Positions 38,313-49,940 are shown, counted from the first letter of the stretch. The stretch is DNA of 64,000 nucleotides from Homarus americanus (GCF_018991925.1 NW_024722158.1:4863275-4927274), one strand, 5' to 3'. The notes: generated by a model not told the origin, from the letters alone. Numbers and translations: made by a program.

Positions 38313-39277
38313 AGGGGTTGAACAGCTTGTGGTGATGATGATGGTGGTGTTCGTGGTAATGGTGGAAGGGAAATGACAGTCTTATAGTAGTGGTGATTGT
38401 GGTGGGAGAGAGAGAGAGAGAGAGAGGTGGACGTCACGCCATCAATCCATCAGGTGTTGCCACTAACGACAAACAGACGTGATCTAGGTCGAACACCTCA
38501 CTGGGACTCCCTTCAGGCACCACCCTTAGAGTACCGACCTTAAATCTCTCCTTCACCCTCACGTAATATAATCTGCTGACGTCAGCTTAAGCATGTGTGA
38601 TCATCTAGTAATCTATGGCAGTTACCGCCTCTGTAGGATAAACTAGAAGGGAGAGAGAGAGAGAGAGAAGGGGGGGGAGGGGACAGGAGAGAGACAGAGG
38701 GGGTGTTGACAACGAGCTTTGCTGAGGTGTTCAGTGTGAAACAGGTGGCCATCGCCTTGGGTTGACTAGCTCGACTAGCCGTCCAGTGAGCCATTAAGTC
38801 AGGGAGTTAATAAGTCTTACATTAGACCCGAAACACCTAAGTTTTATAAGGTTTAACACCCCACTCTACTCAAATATATTATATGTAGTTGTTAATAGTG
38901 AAGGAACGTACGAGTGAATTAATTATCTCACACGAATAAAGAACAATCGAGTCCTACGTGGAAGGGTCTCATTATCCCACAGTCGCTCATTGGGCGGTTA
39001 CAATGCCAGTTTATCTAATTTCAATAACAAAGTCAGATCTAAGTTTACTTTTTGGTCATTGAAATGGTTTAAGTTTATGACGGTGACGATGGTTTGTGAG
39101 TATGTGTGTGTGTGGATTAGGGAATCATTTTCAGAACCCCGAAATATGAGCATAATTCACCTCTCCTCCTCCAACTCCACCTCCTTGGCACTATTACCAG
39201 ACCTAAGACGGAGGCAGATACAGGTGGCACCCAATGAGAGGCTGTGAGGTGGCACTTAATGAAGAGACCGTAGCTGA

Positions 39278-39278
<1 letters not shown>

Positions 39279-39326
<48 letters not shown>
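39279..39326. repeat. (CA)n microsatellite
   Basis: Uninterrupted CA tract. Confidence 0.96.
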
Positions 39327-39327
<1 letters not shown>

Positions 39328-39499
39328 AAAGCCCCCTTGTGACTTAATGTAGCACGCGTCCTCCTAACTGCAGAGGCCGAGAGAAAAGTCGTGGTATCAT
39401 CTTAGCTCTTATGACGGGAGAAAATTACCATAAGATCTCAAGTTTGACGATTTTGAGGTTCAATTTGCTCACGAGTTTCTGAGTTTGTGGATGTTTGGG

Positions 39500-39730
39500 C
39501 TCTCAGGTATCACTATTGGGTCCTTAATCTAATGGGTTCAAGTACTAGTAGGCCCCTTGATATAATGGGTCCAAGTCCTAATAGACCCATGGATATAATG
39601 GTTCTAAGTTCCTAACAGGCCTCTTGATCTAATGGGCCCAAGTTTTAATAGGTATTGGTATTAATTGCCCCCCCCCCAGTCCTAATAAGTCCTATTACCC
39701 TAGAACTAAGCCCCCAGTCCTATTGATTAG
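39500..39730 (+). repeat. degenerate repeat around TAATGGGTCCAAGTCCTAATAGGCC
   Basis: Four to five imperfect 35-45 bp units with TCTAATGGGYYCAAGT and CTAATAGRCC blocks. Confidence 0.65.
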
Positions 39731-39761
39731 GTGAGGGATTATTAAACGGCCTACTGGGATT

Positions 39762-39830
39762 GGTTAGGTTAAGTTAAGTTAGGTTAGGTTAGGTTAGGTT
39801 TGGTTAGGTTAGGTTTAGACTTATTTATGT
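39762..39830 (+). repeat. interstitial (TTAGG)n array
   Basis: TTAGGTTAGGTTAGG with TTAAG and TTTGG variants. Confidence 0.9.
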
Positions 39831-40128
39831 TTGGTTAGATTAAGATTTGGGTGAGGCTTATTATATAAATCAAGTATCCTCAAACATGGTCGGAATTCCC
39901 TTATTATCCGGACACAAAATAGACCTTAGTGACTCGTTAAAACTGATTTATAATCTTATGTTATTCCGAAGACCAAGATAATGATGAAACAGACAGACCA
40001 ACACTAGGAGCTCAATACCTACCCACCTGCCCCCTCTGACGGTGGTACAGAGGGGGGGGGGTTAATAAAGGAAATATACGCTTATATAATACAGTTAAGA
40101 AGCGTAATATGAGGATTATTCTTATGCC

Positions 40129-40174
40129 GTGTGTGTGTGTGTGTGTAAATCTACTTACACACACACACACACAC
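40129..40174. repeat. perfect inverted repeat (GT)n-TAA / TTA-(AC)n with 6-nt loop
   Basis: Left arm 40129-40148 (GT repeat plus AA) and right arm 40155-40174 (TTACAC...) are perfectly complementary over 20 bp around the loop ATCTAC. Confidence 0.92.
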
Positions 40175-40304
40175 AAAAGAAAAAAGAAAAAAAATCTCTC
40201 TCTCTCTCTCTCCCCTATATACAGTACATTGCCTTAGGGTCATCACTTTTCCCGCCCTTTCCACAGCATCATCGTCGTCATGGTCACACACACACCCTTC
40301 CTCC

Positions 40305-40557
40305 CCCCAGAATTAGGCTAGGATACAGACACATCTTTGCAAGTTAGTAACGCTGTACCCATACCGGAACACTCAGCATGTAAACTTGTGATAAACCTTT
40401 AAAACATACACTTGAACACTATATTATTGAATGTGACACTGTCAAAGACTTCAGGCCACCTGGGTTAATGTATCTTGAACTATGTAATTACTTCATTGAA
40501 TCAGGTGTGCTTGAGGACATTCTTGCTGTTTATCCCAAATTTGCTAGCCCACACTGA
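40305..40557 (+). pseudogene. C-terminal relic of a jockey-like LINE (family C)
   Basis: Plus-strand frames give RIRLGYRHIFAS, a stop, then EHSACKL and, after an apparent 1-bp loss, CDKPLKHTLEHYIIECD, FRPPGLMYLELCNYF, GVLEDILAVYPKFASPH and a stop at 40555-40557. This is the Cys/His-containing C-terminal region found after the RNase H-like part of some jockey/I-type polyproteins (pattern LRLGY, C.LC, TLEHYI.EC, ILxLYPKFA). Only the end of the element is preserved and it is frameshifted. Confidence 0.7.
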
Positions 40558-40795
40558 TTAGTCTTCAATTAGAATATGACTCCAATGTATGTGATCCACT
40601 GACCTATATATACTGCTAATGAATATGATGTATTTCCTTCTTTGTGTACGAACCTCTGTCCTGCATGGCAGTGAACAGTGACATTACCCATATGAATCTG
40701 ACCTACTGTACTACAAGCTTTGTCAATAAATTTGTTAAACTAAAACTTCTTCCCCCTTTCACCTTTCCACCCTGTCACCATTCCGTTCACAAGGT

Positions 40796-41060
40796 TTCCT
40801 TCTTCTTCTTCGTCTTCTTCTTCTTTTCATATCTCCTTTCTCCTTCCTTCACCTTATTCATTCTTCCTTAACACTATATTTTTCCCTCCCTGTCTTCTCC
40901 TCTCTTCCCCTCCCCTCCCACCCGCTTCCTCTTCTTTCTTTTCTTCGTCTTTCCTCCTTTTCCCCCTTCCCTTCCCATGCACACCTTTCCCCCCCTTTCC
41001 TTCCCCCTCCCCCTTGCCCACACCATCTCCTCTACCCCCCCTCTTGCCCCTCCTTCCCCC
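40796..41060 (+). repeat. pyrimidine-rich tract
   Basis: About 265 bp of CTT/CCTTCC/CCCC sequence with very few purines and no fixed period. Confidence 0.8.
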
Positions 41061-41146
41061 TTGGCCGACCATATCCAAATCTATAATCACCTTGACGCCT
41101 TAACACTGTTGAATAGGGATGATTAGTGTATGGAATTAAGTTTTTG

Positions 41147-41148
<2 letters not shown>

Positions 41149-41213
<65 letters not shown>
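41149..41213. repeat. (GT)n microsatellite
   Basis: Uninterrupted GT tract of about 60 bp with one terminal GC. Confidence 0.96.
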
Positions 41214-41215
<2 letters not shown>

Positions 41216-41423
41216 AATCCTAGACTTACCACAGCTAAACACCCCCTCACCACCCCATACTCCTCACCCCCTTCCTGAGTTATATAAAAACCCACGAAAC
41301 ACACTCAGGTTAAGTCACTCTATATATAGTTGTAACTCGAGTCCCTCACTAAAATAAGACCAGTAGGGAGGGGTGGGGGGAGGGGGGGGAGGATGACAAG
41401 ACCTTTATCTACCTCTATCGCTT

Positions 41424-41465
41424 AGGTTAGGTTAGGTTAGGTTAGGTTAGGTTATAGGTTAGGTT
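41424..41465 (+). repeat. interstitial (TTAGG)n array
   Basis: Six consecutive TTAGG units and one variant. Confidence 0.93.
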
Positions 41466-41764
41466 TGATGACTAAGCGGAAAGCTGCTACCATATATTTC
41501 CACGTGATGACTGGCCATCTTCAAGCTCCCGTTCTTAAAAGCCTTCTTAATGGAACCGACTCGAGCTGTATCAATTACACCACTAATCCCTCCCCTTCAC
41601 CCCCCCACAAGCCACAACACCGGCTAGAGTGGTTAAGGGGAGTTCGGTATGAGGTTAGGTTAGCTTAACTTAGGTTAGCGTGGTTGTTAATCTTTAGGTG
41701 AAATATGTTGAGGTGGCGATTCTTCTTATTAAACAAGTATTTTACATAGCATAAACTTTAAACT

Positions 41765-42462
41765 GGTACCCCACACTAGTACCCCACACTACACCCTACA
41801 CACACTTTAGCACCCTAGTACCCTACACTAGTACCCCTACACTAGTACCCTACCCCTACACTAGTACCCTACACCCTACACTAGTACCCTACACACACTA
41901 GCACCCTACACTAGTACCTACACTAGTACCCTACACTAGTACCACTAGCCCTACACACTAGTACCCCACACTAGTACCCCTACACTAGTACCCTACACTA
42001 GTACCCTACACTAGTACCCCACACTAGCACCCCTACACACTACCCCCCTAGTACCCTACACTAGTGCCCCCCACTAGTACCCTACACTGTGCTACACTAG
42101 TACCCTACACTTGTACCCTACATAGTACACTAGTACCCCACATGTACCCCCCTACACTAGTACCCCTACACTAGCACCCCTACACTAGTACCCTACACTA
42201 GCACCCTACACTAGTACCCACATAGCACCCTACACTAGTACCCCACACTACTACCTAGTACCCCACACTAGCACCCTACAAGTACCCCACTAGTACCCCA
42301 CAACTACTAGTACCCCACCTAGTACCCCACACTGTACCCTACACTAGTACCCTACACTGCCCCACACTGTACCCTACACTAGTATTTACTACACTAGTAC
42401 TACCTACACTAGTACCCTACACTAGTACCCCACACTAGTACCCTACACTAGTAACCTCTACG
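41765..42462 (+). repeat. 13-bp minisatellite (ACTAGTACCCTAC)n, about 50 units
   Basis: About 700 bp of ACTAGTACCCTAC and ACTAGTACCCCAC units with frequent small deletions. Nearly every unit holds the palindrome ACTAGT. Confidence 0.95.
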
Positions 42463-42536
42463 TAAACATTACTCAATTGTCTACACTAACCTGTGATATA
42501 AGAGTTCAGAGCCACCCCCACCCTCCCCCACCTCCC

Positions 42537-42570
42537 AACCCCCCCCCCCTCCCCCCCACCCCCCCCCCCC
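42537..42570. repeat. poly-C tract
   Basis: Thirty-four bases with only one T and two A interrupting C runs of up to eleven. Confidence 0.93.
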
Positions 42571-42835
42571 GTTCCAGTCACCAGCTTTGAAACTAAATAA
42601 ATAAAATAAAAATAACAATAAAAAAAATAAAACAAATAAGAAAATATAAATCCCTCCAAGATAATAATAATAATAAGCAACAGGTAGAAGACACAAAGCA
42701 GCACCTGGGAGGGGAATGTGTGGATGGAAGAGAGTACTTTAGTAGACGGTTTAGGAGACAGTAATGGCTGACAACATACCCTCCCAACCCTCCACCACCT
42801 ATCTAATAAGCAGTGGGAGAAGAGAAGGTGTTTTA

Positions 42836-43082
42836 TTTCAAGGTGTGGTTTATCTCAAGCTGTGGTTTGTCTCAAGCTGTGGTTTATCTCAAGCTGTGGT
42901 TTATCTCAAGCTGTGGTTAATCTCAAGCTGTGGTTTATCTCAAGCTGTGGTTTATCTCAAGCGTGTTTTATCTCAAGCTGTGTTTGATCTCAAGCTGTGG
43001 TTCATCTCAAGCTGTGTTTTATCTCAAGCTGTGGTTCGTCTCAAGCTGTGGTTTATCTCAAGCTGTGGTTTATCTCAAGTTT
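42836..43082 (+). repeat. 17-bp minisatellite (TTTATCTCAAGCTGTGG)n
   Basis: About fourteen units, 16-17 bp, with TTTGTC and TTCATC variants. Open frames (VYLKLWFISSCG) are artefacts. Confidence 0.95.
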
Positions 43083-43322
43083 ACACTGTACACTAACCAG
43101 AAGGACCTGTCATAAGAGGCTACAACACCGGAGGGGAGGGAGGGTCTTATCATCACGCTGAAGGTAAAGGTACCACACCTGGACGACCATTTGAATAAAA
43201 AAATGATTATGGCAGGTTAGGTTAGGCTAAGGCGTGTTTCAGTGAATATTCGACTTTTTACGTTTTTCTTCAGTTTATTTTATCTATTAATGCAACTTTA
43301 CCCCCAAAATATTACTGTTTAT

Positions 43323-43326
<4 letters not shown>

Positions 43327-43401
<75 letters not shown>
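43327..43401. repeat. (TG)n microsatellite, 75 bp
   Basis: Uninterrupted TG tract. Confidence 0.97.
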
Positions 43402-43402
<1 letters not shown>

Positions 43403-43613
43403 ATAGAGGTGCCAGTTCTTATTATGTGTATACGTTTTACCCTGTGAACTATTTTGTTTTCCCTATCAAACTGTTTATGTGTTGAGCCCGGGAGAACTGA
43501 TCTTGGTGAGGTACACAACAAGTCCCATCCCCATTACCTTCATCCATTTCCATCACCCCATCACCCATCTCCCTCATCCGTCATCCACAATCACCACCCG
43601 TGTCAGTATTACC

Positions 43614-43780
43614 CTCCTACACCTCTTCCACCCTCCTCCTCTACCACTCTCTTTCTCTCCCCGTTCCACCCCTTCTCCTTCCTCCTCCACACCTCTTCCA
43701 CCCTCCTCCTCTACCACTCTCTTTCTCTCCCCGTTCCACCCCTTCTCCTTCCTCCCTCCACCACCTCTTCCACCCTCCTC
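43614..43780 (+). repeat. pyrimidine-rich repeat of about 72 bp, 2.3 units
   Basis: CACCTCTTCCACCCTCCTCC, CTACCACTCTCTTTCTCTCC and CCGTTCCACCCCTTCTCC recur in the same order. It ends against a splice-acceptor-like TAG at 43785-43787. Confidence 0.9.
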
Positions 43781-43787
43781 GTCCTAG

Positions 43788-43851
43788 TGACCCAAATTGA
43801 CTGGTCGTGTCTGCGAGCCCCCACCCCCCCACCCGTCCCCTACAGATCAAG
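43788..43851 (+). CDS. candidate internal exon (64 bp) after a long polypyrimidine tract
   Basis: Seen: CCACCCTCCTCGTCCTAG provides a very strong acceptor context. An open phase-1 reading then gives VTQIDWSCLRAP, a proline run and PVPYRS, followed by donor AAG|GTAATTT at 43852 in phase 2. The polypyrimidine tract is itself a tandem repeat, so its acceptor quality may be accidental. I recognise no family. Confidence 0.22.
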
Positions 43852-43944
43852 GTAATTTGTGAACCTCCTACGAACGAGTCCTCCTCCTGCTGGGGGTTAT
43901 GTCAACACTCCCAAGAATAACGACGGGTTATAACGGAGGGCCAC

Positions 43945-44200
43945 ACCTTTTGTTACAGGGCCACCACACCTTTTGTTATAGAGCCACATCTTTTGTTATA
44001 GAGCCACACCTTTTGTTATAGAGCCACACCTTTTGTTATAGAGCTACACCTTTTGTTATAGAGCTACACCTTTTGTTATAGAGCCACACCTTTTGTTATA
44101 GAGCCACACCTTTCGTTATAGAGCCACACTTTTTGTTATAGAGCTACACCTTTTGTTATAGAGCCACACCTTTTGTTATAGAGCCACACCTTTTGTTTCC
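43945..44200 (+). repeat. 20-bp minisatellite (ATAGAGCCACACCTTTTGTT)n
   Basis: Thirteen units at an exact 20-bp period with rare CTACACC variants. Confidence 0.97.
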
Positions 44201-44271
44201 TGTATCTGATAACATCCCAAGGCCGTCTACTCCAATTTCGTCTATACTTCCCATTAGGTAAGGTTAGGTTT

Positions 44272-44274
<3 letters not shown>

Positions 44275-44307
<33 letters not shown>
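44275..44307. repeat. (CT)n microsatellite
   Basis: Uninterrupted CT tract. Confidence 0.95.
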
Positions 44308-44310
<3 letters not shown>

Positions 44311-44773
44311 ATACACTGGCCACTCCCATACCGTCTTTACCAATCCCGTCCATTACCCACCGTCACATTGACAACGATTACTATACTACGTCACTGTCAA
44401 CTGCGTCACTCAACTTGCGTCACTACCAACTGCGTCACTGTCTTTAGTCAACGTTCTAATGGAGTTCTTTATAAATTTCTTCGTCTTTTTCTTTGTAATC
44501 CTTGTCCTCCTTTTCTTTATTCTCTTTGTAAGGTTCATTATCATCCTCTTTTATATTTCCTTATCTTTATTGTGAGTTTCTTTGTAAATTCATCAACTTT
44601 AACTAATTCTGTATCACAATCTGTATTTCCTTCATCAATTTCTTTCTCTGTCAACTTCTGTCAATTACTTTTCTGGCCAACACTTACGTCACTTTTTTTA
44701 ATCGATGTTTTTGTTTACATTTTTGTGTGTGCGTTTATTTTTGATAATATCTTAAATACATGTGAATCTTCCA

Positions 44774-44806
<33 letters not shown>

Positions 44807-45037
44807 GGCAGGGGGGGGCGGGGGTGAGGGTTACAGACAGGTTCTTTTAATTCTCAGAAGTCAATAGATAGTGGATTAACCTCGCCTCAGGCATCGTTTG
44901 TTAAATTTCTTTGGAAACAATGATCATATAAAAACAGCTTATATACACGGTGATAATAACGAACTAATACCATCTTAATAATAAAAACTATAACATGGAG
45001 GGTTATAAATTTACAATCACCACAAAAAAATCAAATC

Positions 45038-45272
45038 TGAAAGAGTGAATCGGTCATAAGAGTGAATCTTTCGTAGAGTGAATCGGTCATAGAGTGAATC
45101 GGTCGTAGAGTGAATCGGTCGTAGAGTGAATCGGTCATAAGAGTGAATCTTTCGTAGAGTGAATCGGTCGTAGAGTGAATCGGTCGTAGAGTGAATCGGT
45201 CGTAGAGTGAATCGGTCATAAGAGGGAATCTTTCGTAGAGTGAATCGGTCGTAGAGTGAATCGGTCGTGGAG
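45038..45272 (-). repeat. 16-bp minisatellite (GTAGAGTGAATCGGTC)n
   Basis: About fourteen units with CATAAGAGTGAATCTTTC variants placed at regular intervals, giving a higher-order pattern. The minus-strand frame (YDRFTLRPIHSTTDSL) is an artefact. Confidence 0.95.
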
Positions 45273-45419
45273 TCGTTGAGATATCTAGAGACGAAGACGA
45301 TTCACCGTAGAGGAAGGGACAGTACAGCAGGCCTTCACCCTCTACCAGGAGATGTAACAGTGTAATCAAAACAATGGTGGTAATATTATGATTTACAGAA
45401 GGTAAGCTGGGGAGGACAG

Positions 45420-45660
45420 GGCGGCTGAGATGTGTGGGGGGGTGTGAGGGAGGTGAGGGGGGGTGGGTGGGGGGTGAGGGTGGCTGAGGGGTGGGGGACG
45501 GTGAGGGAAAGGAGGGTGAGGGAGTTAGGGAGGGGGCTGAGTGATTGAGGGAGAGGTTTAGGGAATGAGGATGGGGTTGAGAGAGTGAGGGAGGAGTTGA
45601 GAGAGTGAGGGAGGAGTTGAGGAGGTAAGGGGTTTAGGGGGGAGGGGGGTTAGGAGGTAA
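45420..45660 (+). repeat. G-rich degenerate GAGGGAGGTGAGGGG repeats
   Basis: About 240 bp of GGTGAGGG and GAGTGAGGGAGGAGTTGA units with many G runs of three or more. Confidence 0.8.
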
Positions 45661-46199
45661 GAAAGACGCCCACAACTCACAACACAAAACCCACAACTCC
45701 CTCCCAACACCTCACAAGTACAGTAATATAAATGTGGTCATGGTAAGATGAACAAATAGAGTGGAAATAATTAAACCAGACTTGAAAATGAACACAATAC
45801 TAAGCCAAAAAAAAATTAAAATAAAAGAATATGAAATAATAATATACCACCAAGCTCAGCAAAAATAGGTGAGTGGCCAGCCATCAGTGGATTCAGATAA
45901 AGATAATTGACTCTTCCAGGAATTACTCAAGTCTGGAAGGGGTAAACATCGACTCCAGTTTTCTTACCCCCGTCCCTCCTCCTCCCCTTCCACCCCCCCA
46001 CCCCCCAACGCCCCCTTGCAACCCTCCGCCTTTCACCTACCAGCTAATCAACAGGTGTCGATACAAAACTCAGGTAGATTTTATAATAGACAGGTGTGAA
46101 TCTAATGGGTGGTTTAAGGTGGTGTGTAATGGGTTTTATGGGTTTATTGGAGATCACCTTAAAGTGCTATGACGCTACACACACACACACACACACCGT

Positions 46200-47190
46200 C
46201 CTAACACTATAAATAACCTGAAGAAACATGTTTTTGTCTCAGTAAATACCAGTTCCTTACCTACTTATTGTCTCTCCCTCTCAGAGAATGATTCTTTTAA
46301 CTCTCTCATTGCTGTAGTCATGATTAATGCACCAATTAATCCCAACCAAAGAATCCTTCACCTCCCTCCTTTGCATTGAATCACGATTGCAACAAATCCT
46401 CCATCTCCCACTTAACCTTCTTCCTTACACTTCTCATCTAGACCAAGTTTATCATTATCTACTTGCTGTATTCCTCACATTTATCGTTTATTGTATCCCA
46501 CTGCAGCAGCACCTTTCACGTCAGCTACACCTCCTTGCCTTTTGCGACGGATACAAGTGATACGTTTCCATTTCCCGTGTCCAAAGTTTACGTGAGAGGG
46601 TATTGTTACTCTACCAAGGACACGCTATTATCTGTATCTATCCCACCTAATCAATGAAGAATTTATAAGAAATCTAAAAGTGAAGGTCATTATTTGTTTT
46701 ATTCCTATGAGAGGTAACTGTTTGGTGGCGCCTTAGTAATTTAAAGTGAGTAAATGTGGTTATTTCATCGTGTTTTTTGTTTTATTTTTGGATCAGCTGA
46801 TAATTAAACACCCCAGATTATTTCACCTGATGCTCAAACAACCCTGATGCTAACCTAATCTAACCAAAACCAAACCAAACCAAATCAAACCTTACCTAAC
46901 CTGACAATACCGATCCACTTAACCACAAGATGACCATCACTTTACTGTTTAAAAAAGATAAAAAAAAAACATCTCCAATTAGTTTATTGGTAAAAGTAAT
47001 TTATAAATACACCAGATTAACCAGAACAGAACATGTATTTAACAAAGTTTAATTAGTGTAATTTGAGGGGTCACTTGTCACTAACAGCTCATAGCTCATG
47101 GCTAATAATACTGTGCACGAACGAGATGAAAGGTGTTTATCAGAGTTAATGTCTATGTCATAAGTAAGAAACGTTATGGGAGTTCTTTAG
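46200..47190. other. gene-free stretch with one composite CCTAA/CACCTGATG unit
   Basis: At about 46800-46910, AAACACCCCAGATTATTTCACCTGATG is followed by CTAACCTAATCTAACC and AAACCAAACC repeats. Otherwise unique sequence with no coding signal. Confidence 0.55.
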
Positions 47191-47195
47191 TCAGT

Positions 47196-47279
47196 CAAGT
47201 CAGCAAGTCAGTCAGTCAGTCAGTCAGTTAGTCAAGTCAGTCAGTCAGTCAGTCAGTCAGTCAGTCAGTCAGTCAGTCC
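47196..47279. repeat. (CAGT)n microsatellite
   Basis: About twenty CAGT/CAGTCAAG units. Confidence 0.95.
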
Positions 47280-47697
47280 GTGAGAATCAGCAACAATAGT
47301 CCATTAATTCTGACGACACATTTCAGATAAGACAAATACCTTACCATCAGTTAATAGTGTTAATCAACATCTGTGTGTCTGTACGAGTGTCGAGTGTCTT
47401 GGTCATACATACTCGTTCACCCAAGACGTATAATTTCGACCCATGACTCGACTCGTTCCTACCTAGTGGCATTTAAGGAGAATCAAAAAAATAGTAGTAG
47501 TAGTAGTAACATGGTTTTTGTATTCCATTGTCATCAACACTACTACTACGACTACGACTATTACCACTGTTTTAGATGTTGTGGCTGCGTCCCTCTGCAC
47601 ACTACTACTTACTACTACTTTGCTGTCACTCGGAATCGAGTATGATGATCATCCAGCTATGATACAATTATATGAGGTATTAGAGATGTCACCTAGG

Positions 47698-49315
47698 TTA
47701 GTGAGTTTTGAGGTGACTAAAGAGACTGATACGGGACCCGCAGCGTCGATTACATTCGTTGCACATGTGGAGGGCTCCATCTACTGCGGGAGGGGAGGTG
47801 GCAGCGTCTTTCCGGCGTTGGCGCTTGTCTGCCTCGGTTTGCAGTCGGGCTAACTCTAAAGTATTGACACCTTCTCACGTGGTGCTCCTCCAAGCGTTAC
47901 GGTGTGGGGTAATCGACTCCCAAGTGAAGAGGTCGATTTGGCACATTTTCGGGTTTGTCATAAGACTATCCTTATACCTTTTCAATTGCCCGCCAGCGTT
48001 ACGTTTACTATTCTTAATGTAGCTGCTTTGGCAGTCTACTGTTATCCATGCGGGTAACATGGCCAGTCCAACGTAGTTGTTCATGGATAATGGTAGCCTC
48101 GATGCTCCTACAGTTGGTGTCAGAAAGAATACTGGTATTTGTTCTCTTGTCTTCCCAGCGAACTCGGAGGATGGAACGTAGACTACGTTGGTGAAGGTTT
48201 TCAAGTGCCTTGAGGTGCCTCCTGTATGTGACTCATGTCTCACTGCCATATAACAGGGTGGGGAGGACCACTGCTCGATATACGTGCAGCTTTGTAGATA
48301 ATTTCAGCTCCCTACAGCTGAAGACACGATTTCAGAGTCTGTCAAAGGCTTGAGACGCAGATCTGATCCGATGCCGAATCTCTTCATCGATGTCTGCAGT
48401 GGTGGACATGCAGGTGGGAGCCGAGATACCGAAAGTGGGCATCATTAGAGAGGGTAGTACCGTTGAGCTGGATGGATGGTGGAGGTGTGTCTGAACCAGG
48501 GGCAGGTTGAAAGAGAATCTGAGTCCTACGTACATTCACCTCAAGGCCGAAGTGTGCATACGCGTCTGCGTAGGTGTCCAGGATCTCCTGTAGGTCGTGT
48601 TCAGTGTGAGCAACAAGGGTGAGGTCGTCTGCATACTGAAGTTCAGTATTGGAAGCTGCCGACATCTTTGTCCTTGCCTGGAATCGTCTTATGTTGAAAA
48701 GACCCCCCTTCACCCGGTACTTGATGTTCACCCCGCTGGCTAAATTGGCACAGGCACGAGTAAGGAAGGCAGCCAAGAAGATGGAAAAAAAAGTTGGTGC
48801 CAGTACACACCCTTGTTTAACCTCTATTTGAATGGAGAAGAACTCTGACTGGGTGCCGTTGTGCAGGACACTGCCGTTCATGCCATCGTGGAGTTGCTTC
48901 ACAATGGCAATGAATTTTGGTGGGCAGCCAAAACGGCTGAGGGTCCACCAGAGGGCTTCCCTGTTGACTGAGTCGAAGGCCTTGGTTAGGTCGATGAATT
49001 GAATTGAAACAGTTTATTTTGCCAGAAAAACACAGATACAGAGTGGATAATAATAACACTATTAACATGGCTGAGCCAATTGAGAACCTGAGCTCTCTTT
49101 TAGGCACCTGATATATACTATACATTTATCTCAAGGAAGTATTATGTAACATTGAGTATCATCTGGAATAGTAAAGCCATGTACAGGTCACAACACTGTT
49201 CTCTGCACTTTTCCTGCATCTTGCGGGCAGCAAAGATCATGTCAGTGGTGCCACGTGATGGTCTAAAACCACATTGAGATTCAGAGAGGAAGTTTTCCGC
49301 CTCAGGAAGAAGTCT

Positions 49316-49318
<3 letters not shown>
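47698..49318 (-). pseudogene. RTE-like LINE (family D) reverse transcriptase, frameshifted, with nested insertion
   Basis: Minus-strand translation gives, in order: FLSESQCGFRPSRGTTDMIF and KMQEKCREQCCDLYMA; an interruption of about 175 bp; FIDLTKAFDSVNREALWW and CPPKF; then KQLHDGMNGSV, EVKQGCVLAPTFFSIF, ELQYADDLTLVAHTE (catalytic YADD), and FRYLGSHL. After a frameshift come DIDEEIRHRIRSASQAFDRL, LHVYRAVVLPTLLYG and further frame changes, then TWESITPHRNAWRS and the terminal CNECNRRC...LFSHLKTH followed by a stop at 47698-47700. This order matches the C-terminal two thirds of RTE/jockey-type polyproteins ending in a C2H2-like Cys/His motif. The endonuclease is lost, and the 5' break lies at a (CA)n tract (49319-49363). 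Confidence 0.85.
48999..49174 (-). mobile_element. nested insertion of about 175 bp in the family D reverse transcriptase
   Basis: It splits DLYMA from FIDLTKAF. On the minus strand it ends GGCAAAATAAACTGTTTCAA followed by TTCAATTC, i.e. an AATAAA signal and a short TTCAA-type repeat tail, as expected for the 3' end of a 5'-truncated LINE or a SINE. The source family is unknown. Confidence 0.6.

Positions 49319-49363
<45 letters not shown>
49319..49363. repeat. (CA)n microsatellite at the 5' break of family D
   Basis: Uninterrupted CA tract of 45 bp that abuts the reverse transcriptase relic. Confidence 0.95.
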
Positions 49364-49366
<3 letters not shown>

Positions 49367-49443
49367 TGGTTGCACCTCTTGCTTCAGGTGAGTGTGTACA
49401 ACAGGTGACAATAATACAGTACAGGTAACATTTACTTCTTCTA

Positions 49444-49472
49444 TAACCTAACCTAACCTAACCTAACCTAAC
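49444..49472 (-). repeat. interstitial (CCTAA)n array
   Basis: Six perfect CCTAA units. Confidence 0.93.
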
Positions 49473-49885
49473 CTACAAACAAAGTCAACGTCTCAGAGAA
49501 CGAATTGTTATTGTTCTACTGTGTACCTAAAGAGGGGAGTTCGTTCTATCTCTATCTCATATTCCTTTTAAGTATTGAAGGACGATTGCAATTTACCAAT
49601 CTTATGACGCGTCTTAAATATAAATAACTAATGTAAGAAATATATGTCAAGCTAGAGATGCCTTTCAACATGTGACATTAAATATATTTTCTGACCCACG
49701 ACGTAGAAAGGAGAAAATTGGGTACGTTGGGTTTTTTCTTTCTTTTTTGGACACTTCGTTAAGTAGAACGTCGAAGATGTCGAGCTATTGAGGGTGTGAT
49801 GAGGCGAGTCTGTTGGGTACAATCCATGACACACACACTGTAGATCAAGGCACCGTGAGAGCCACAGGAGTATTGAGTTCACACC

Positions 49886-49888
<3 letters not shown>

Positions 49889-49939
<51 letters not shown>
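49889..49939. repeat. (CT)n-(CA)n compound microsatellite
   Basis: A CT tract of about 20 bp runs directly into a CA tract of about 30 bp. Confidence 0.95.

Positions 49940-49940
<1 letters not shown>

Noticed and set aside
47490..47640. Coding exon with (TAGTAG)n and ACTACTACGAC-rich sequence
   Set aside because: Low-complexity trinucleotide DNA just downstream of the family D element's 3' end. More likely its decayed tail region.
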